DNA from: Roseovarius sp. UBA6217
Lineage (GTDB): Bacteria; Pseudomonadota; Alphaproteobacteria; Rhodobacterales; Rhodobacteraceae
Assembly (NCBI GenBank): GCA_002421985.1
Contig: DISF01000056.1
Coordinates: forward strand, 11,252 to 46,154
DNA length: 34,903 nt
Direction: 5' to 3'
Part shown: piece after piece, positions 32,189 to 34,903 of the stretch
Layout: each line of letters opens with the position of its first letter
How positions within the stretch are numbered: the stretch's first letter is position 1
The notes under the pieces: model-generated
Database searches by the model: none
Seen by the model: the letters and a program-made list of their open reading frames with translations, nothing else
What the model was told of the DNA's origin: nothing
Program-made: the position numbers and the translations under genes

Positions 32189-33355
32189 TCAAACGTGTTT
32201 TTTCAAGGCATCCACAAGATCTGTCCGCTCCCAGGAAAAGCCGCCATCGGCCTCGGGCGCGCGTCCGAAATGCCCGTAGGCGGCGGTGCGCGCATAGATC
32301 GGGCGGGTGAGGTCAAGATGCTCGCGAATGCCGCGCGGGGTCAGGTCCATGATTTTCGGAATAACGTTTTCTATTTCCGTTTCATGCACTTGCCCGGTTC
32401 CATGCGTATCCACATAGATCGACAGCGGCCGCGCCACCCCGATTGCATAGCTCAGTTGCAGCGTGCATTTACGCGCCAGCCCCGCCGCGACGATGTTCTT
32501 GGCAAGGTAGCGCGCCGCGTAAGCCGCTGATCTGTCAACCTTTGTCGGGTCTTTGCCGGAAAACGCCCCGCCCCCATGCGGTGCTGCGCCGCCATAGGTA
32601 TCGACGATGATCTTGCGCCCCGTCAGCCCCGCATCGCCATCCGGCCCGCCGATGACAAAGGTGCCGGTGGGGTTGACATGCCATTCGGTATTATTCGTAA
32701 GCCATTGATTTGGAACAACTTCGCGGATATACGGCTCAACGATGGCGCGGATGTCGTCGCTCGTCTGCGCCTCATCGCTATGCTGCGTCGAGAGCACGAG
32801 CTGCATCACCTCGACCGGAACGCCATCCTCGTAGCGCAGCGTGATCTGAGATTTGGCATCGGGGCCCAAGGCCTTTTCCTTGCCCGATTTTCTCACCTCG
32901 GCCAGCCGCTTGAGGATCGCGTGCGAATACAGGATCGGTGCCGGCATCAATTCCGGCGTCTCATCCACGGCATAGCCGAACATGATCCCCTGATCGCCCG
33001 CGCCGTCACGGTCCACCCCTTGCGCGATATGCGCCGACTGAGAATGAAGCATGTTGTGCAACTGCAAGGTATTCCAGTGAAATTCCTTTTGCTCATAGCC
33101 GATATCACGCACGCAATCGCGCACGATTCCGTCGATCCGGCCCATGAATTCCGCCAGCCGCGACTTGTCCGACAGCCCCACCTCGCCGCCGACAACCACG
33201 CAATTGGTGGTGGCAAAGGCCTCGCAGGCGACGCGGGCATTGGCCTCTTCGCTGAGGAAGGCATCGAGCACCGCATCCGAAATCCGGTCGCAAACCTTGT
33301 CGGGGTGCCCCTCCGACACGGATTCAGAGGTGAAGAGATAGTTTTGTCGGGACAT
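32189..33355 (-). CDS. metK: S-adenosylmethionine synthetase MetK
   Basis: This 388-residue enzyme joins methionine and ATP to form S-adenosylmethionine. Signatures are complete: FTSESVSEGHPDKVCDRISDA at the N-terminus, GDQGIMFGYA (the ATP-binding signature), and GGGAFSGKDPTKVDRSAAY. The length is close to the enterobacterial enzyme (384). ATG 33355 is chosen over a start ten codons upstream because homologues begin MSRQNYLFTSE and GGAG (33364-33367) is 8 bases before it. That ribosome site is part of the riboswitch in the leader. Confidence 0.97.
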   Translation of the reverse strand: MSRQNYLFTSESVSEGHPDKVCDRISDAVLDAFLSEEANARVACEAFATTNCVVVGGEVGLSDKSRLAEFMGRIDGIVRDCVRDIGYEQKEFHWNTLQLHNMLHSQSAHIAQGVDRDGAGDQGIMFGYAVDETPELMPAPILYSHAILKRLAEVRKSGKEKALGPDAKSQITLRYEDGVPVEVMQLVLSTQHSDEAQTSDDIRAIVEPYIREVVPNQWLTNNTEWHVNPTGTFVIGGPDGDAGLTGRKIIVDTYGGAAPHGGGAFSGKDPTKVDRSAAYAARYLAKNIVAAGLARKCTLQLSYAIGVARPLSIYVDTHGTGQVHETEIENVIPKIMDLTPRGIREHLDLTRPIYARTAAYGHFGRAPEADGGFSWERTDLVDALKKHV

Positions 33356-33361
33356 GGAAAA

Positions 33362-33407
33362 CGCTCCGCTGAATACATCCGCCACGCCAGGAAGCCGTTG
33401 TGACGGG
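33362..33407 (-). promoter_or_regulatory. SAM/SAH-type riboswitch in the metK leader
   Basis: On the minus strand a 7-bp stem (CCGTCAC at 33400-33406, GTGGCGG at 33379-33385, one T-G pair) closes the 14-base loop AACGGCTTCCTGGC (33386-33399). The loop can form a pseudoknot with GGAGC (33363-33367), which contains the metK ribosome-binding site. From memory, this stem, loop sequence and downstream GGAGC match the SAM/SAH riboswitch, a small class found upstream of metK in Rhodobacterales. Ligand binding would hide the ribosome site and lower MetK synthesis when SAM is plentiful. Confidence 0.88.
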
Positions 33408-33447
33408 ATTGGCCGTGCCTAAGCCGCCAAGCCCCCGGCGTCAATCG

Positions 33448-34903
33448 CTAAATACGGCGGGTGCGCGCCCTGTTGCGCCAGAGCGACAGCGCCAGTGCGG
33501 CGATGTAAAGCACCAGCATCGGCGCATCCCCGAACCGGGCATAGAGCGTCTCTGGCAAGGGCGGCGGCAGGGGGGCGTCGCGCCAGCCCGCCTCGCCCAG
33601 CGGAATGCGCGCGCGCACCTGCCCGGTGGCGTCGATCATCGCCGAAACGCCGGTATTGGCCACCCGGATCATCGGCAGGCCCATTTCCGCGCTGCGCAGG
33701 CGGGCCTGTGCAAGATGTTGATAAGGCCCGGAAACCTTGCCAAACCAGGCGTCGTTGGTGATGAGCAGAAGGAAATCTGGGCGCGCCGACGCGGCACGCA
33801 GGTCGCGCGCGAAAACCCCCTCGTAGCAAATCAGCGGCAGTGCCCGGCCAAGGCCCGCGATCTCCACGAGCCGCGCCCCCGGCCCTGCCGAATAGCCCTG
33901 CCCCTCGTTTGACGCGAGGCCATGAATGCCGATCCGCGCCAGCAGGTCACCGAACGGCATGTATTCGCCGAACGGCACGAGGTGATGCTTGTCATAGACC
34001 GCCGTCACCGCGCCACCCGCCTCGACCACGGCAAGCGAATTATAGATGCGCGGCCCTTGGGTGCGCTGGATACCCAGCACCACCGGCACCCCGCGCGCCG
34101 CTACCGAGACCGCCTCGAGCGTCGGGCCGGCGTGCTCCAGCAGCACCGGCACCGCGGTTTCCGGCCACACCACCAGATCAGGGCGCACATCGCCCGCCGC
34201 CGAAAAGGCGCGCTGGCGGTCGTAGAAAAGCTGCACCTTGTCGGGGTTCCATTTCTCGTGCTGCGGCGCGTTGGGTTGCACCAGCCGCACCAGTGGCGCA
34301 GCGGGCGCGGCCCCTGCCTCGGGCGTGCGCGCCACGCCCAGGGGCCAGAGCGCCGCCAGCACCGCCAGCGCCACGGCCCCGCCCGCGCGCGGCCCCGCAA
34401 TCAGGTGCCACAAGGCCACCGCCGCCGCCAGCACCAGCACCAGAAGCCCCGGCGCGCCCAACACAGACGCCCAGTGCAACAGGCCCGTGTCGATCAGCAC
34501 ATGCCCCGGCTGCGCCCAGGGAAAGCCGGTGAAGAGCCAGCCGCGCGCGGCCTCGGCCAGCCCGAACCCGGCGACAAAGGCCAAAGCGCCGCCCCCCGCC
34601 GCGCGCGCCAGCGCCAGCCCTGCCCCCCAGAAGAGCGCCATGCCTGCCGCCAGCCCGACAAGCGCGAAGGGTGCCATCCAGCCATGCCGCGCGGCATCCA
34701 CCATGAATGGCTCTGTGATCCAGTGCAGGGCCAGCAGGAAATGCCCCGTGCCGAGGCCCCAGCCCAGCCACGCCGCCGCGCGCCAGCCCCCTGCGCGCCG
34801 CCACAGCCCATAGGCCAGCGCCAGCGCCGCCACCGTGAGCGGCCACAGCCCCCAGGGGGCCTGCCCCAGCGCCGCCACAGCCCCGAGCGCCAGCACCACC
34901 CCC
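33448..34903 (-). CDS. lnt: Apolipoprotein N-acyltransferase Lnt (N-terminus off right edge)
   Basis: At least 483 residues are present and the frame is open to the right edge. A possible GTG start lies at 34897-34899, but family members usually begin some residues earlier, so it is probably cut. The N-terminal half has several membrane helices (GAVAALGQAPWGLWPLTVAAL onward). The periplasmic nitrilase-like domain has the catalytic Glu in VVWPETAVP, Lys in YDKHHLVPFGEYMPF and Cys in PLICYEGVF, and a last helix closes the protein. It adds the third acyl chain to lipoproteins in the inner membrane, and the window encodes several likely substrates (the TPR lipoproteins). It lies 92 bases upstream of metK on the same strand. 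Confidence 0.95.
   Translation of the reverse strand, partial: GVVLALGAVAALGQAPWGLWPLTVAALALAYGLWRRAGGWRAAAWLGWGLGTGHFLLALHWITEPFMVDAARHGWMAPFALVGLAAGMALFWGAGLALARAAGGGALAFVAGFGLAEAARGWLFTGFPWAQPGHVLIDTGLLHWASVLGAPGLLVLVLAAAVALWHLIAGPRAGGAVALAVLAALWPLGVARTPEAGAAPAAPLVRLVQPNAPQHEKWNPDKVQLFYDRQRAFSAAGDVRPDLVVWPETAVPVLLEHAGPTLEAVSVAARGVPVVLGIQRTQGPRIYNSLAVVEAGGAVTAVYDKHHLVPFGEYMPFGDLLARIGIHGLASNEGQGYSAGPGARLVEIAGLGRALPLICYEGVFARDLRAASARPDFLLLITNDAWFGKVSGPYQHLAQARLRSAEMGLPMIRVANTGVSAMIDATGQVRARIPLGEAGWRDAPLPPPLPETLYARFGDAPMLVLYIAALALSLWRNRARTRRI

Overview
The window is high-GC, tightly packed chromosomal DNA of an alphaproteobacterium, almost certainly a Rhodobacteraceae (Roseobacter-type) species. 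Three sequence signs support this: a circularly permuted two-piece tmRNA with the tag ANDNRAPVAVAA, a SAM/SAH-type riboswitch in front of metK (a class known essentially from Rhodobacterales), and the alphaproteobacterial style of the tad, pst, TRAP and dpp loci. I see no insertion sequences, CRISPR arrays, prophage genes, tRNAs or rRNAs.

Layout. (1) 1-12541: a Tad (tight adherence) pilus locus on the + strand: small Flp-type pilin, cpaB, secretin cpaC, OmpA-like protein, cpaE, cpaF, tadB, tadC, two TPR lipoproteins, prepilin peptidase, and an AAA+ ATPase of unknown role. A secreted protein resembling a lytic transglycosylase is transcribed divergently and runs off the left edge. (2) 12731-18172: a phosphate uptake operon pstSCAB-phoU behind an array of 11-bp-phased Pho-box half-sites. 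(3) 18417-21344: a tripartite TRAP transporter (small permease, large permease, binding protein) ending in a strong terminator. (4) 21430-26961, minus strand: a five-gene peptide-type ABC importer (binding protein, two permeases, two ATPases). (5) 27121-27438, minus strand: the two-piece tmRNA gene ssrA, filling a gap that has no protein gene. (6) 27478-30071, minus strand: a cytochrome P450 translationally coupled to a membrane-associated alpha/beta-hydrolase-like protein. (7) 30249-31412, plus strand: argE. (8) 31432-34903, minus strand: lnt, then the riboswitch and metK, then trmB; lnt runs off the right edge.

How the parts work together. The Tad block supplies the pilin, its processing peptidase, the secretin and periplasmic parts, and the cytoplasmic motor and platform. 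The TadE/F/G pseudopilins are not here and must be encoded elsewhere or replaced. The Pst block imports phosphate and PhoU reports on it, but phoB/phoR are not downstream. Genes within blocks are usually joined by short gaps or ATGA overlaps. Block ends carry hairpins, but clear T-tracts are rare.

The most rewarding items are RNAs and small sites rather than proteins: ssrA, the metK riboswitch, the Pho-box array, the duplicated hairpin between cpaB and cpaC, and the 17-bp tandem repeat behind ssrA. Among proteins, the Tad-linked AAA+ ATPase and the hydrolase-P450 pair are the least explained. I found no convincing wholly new system.
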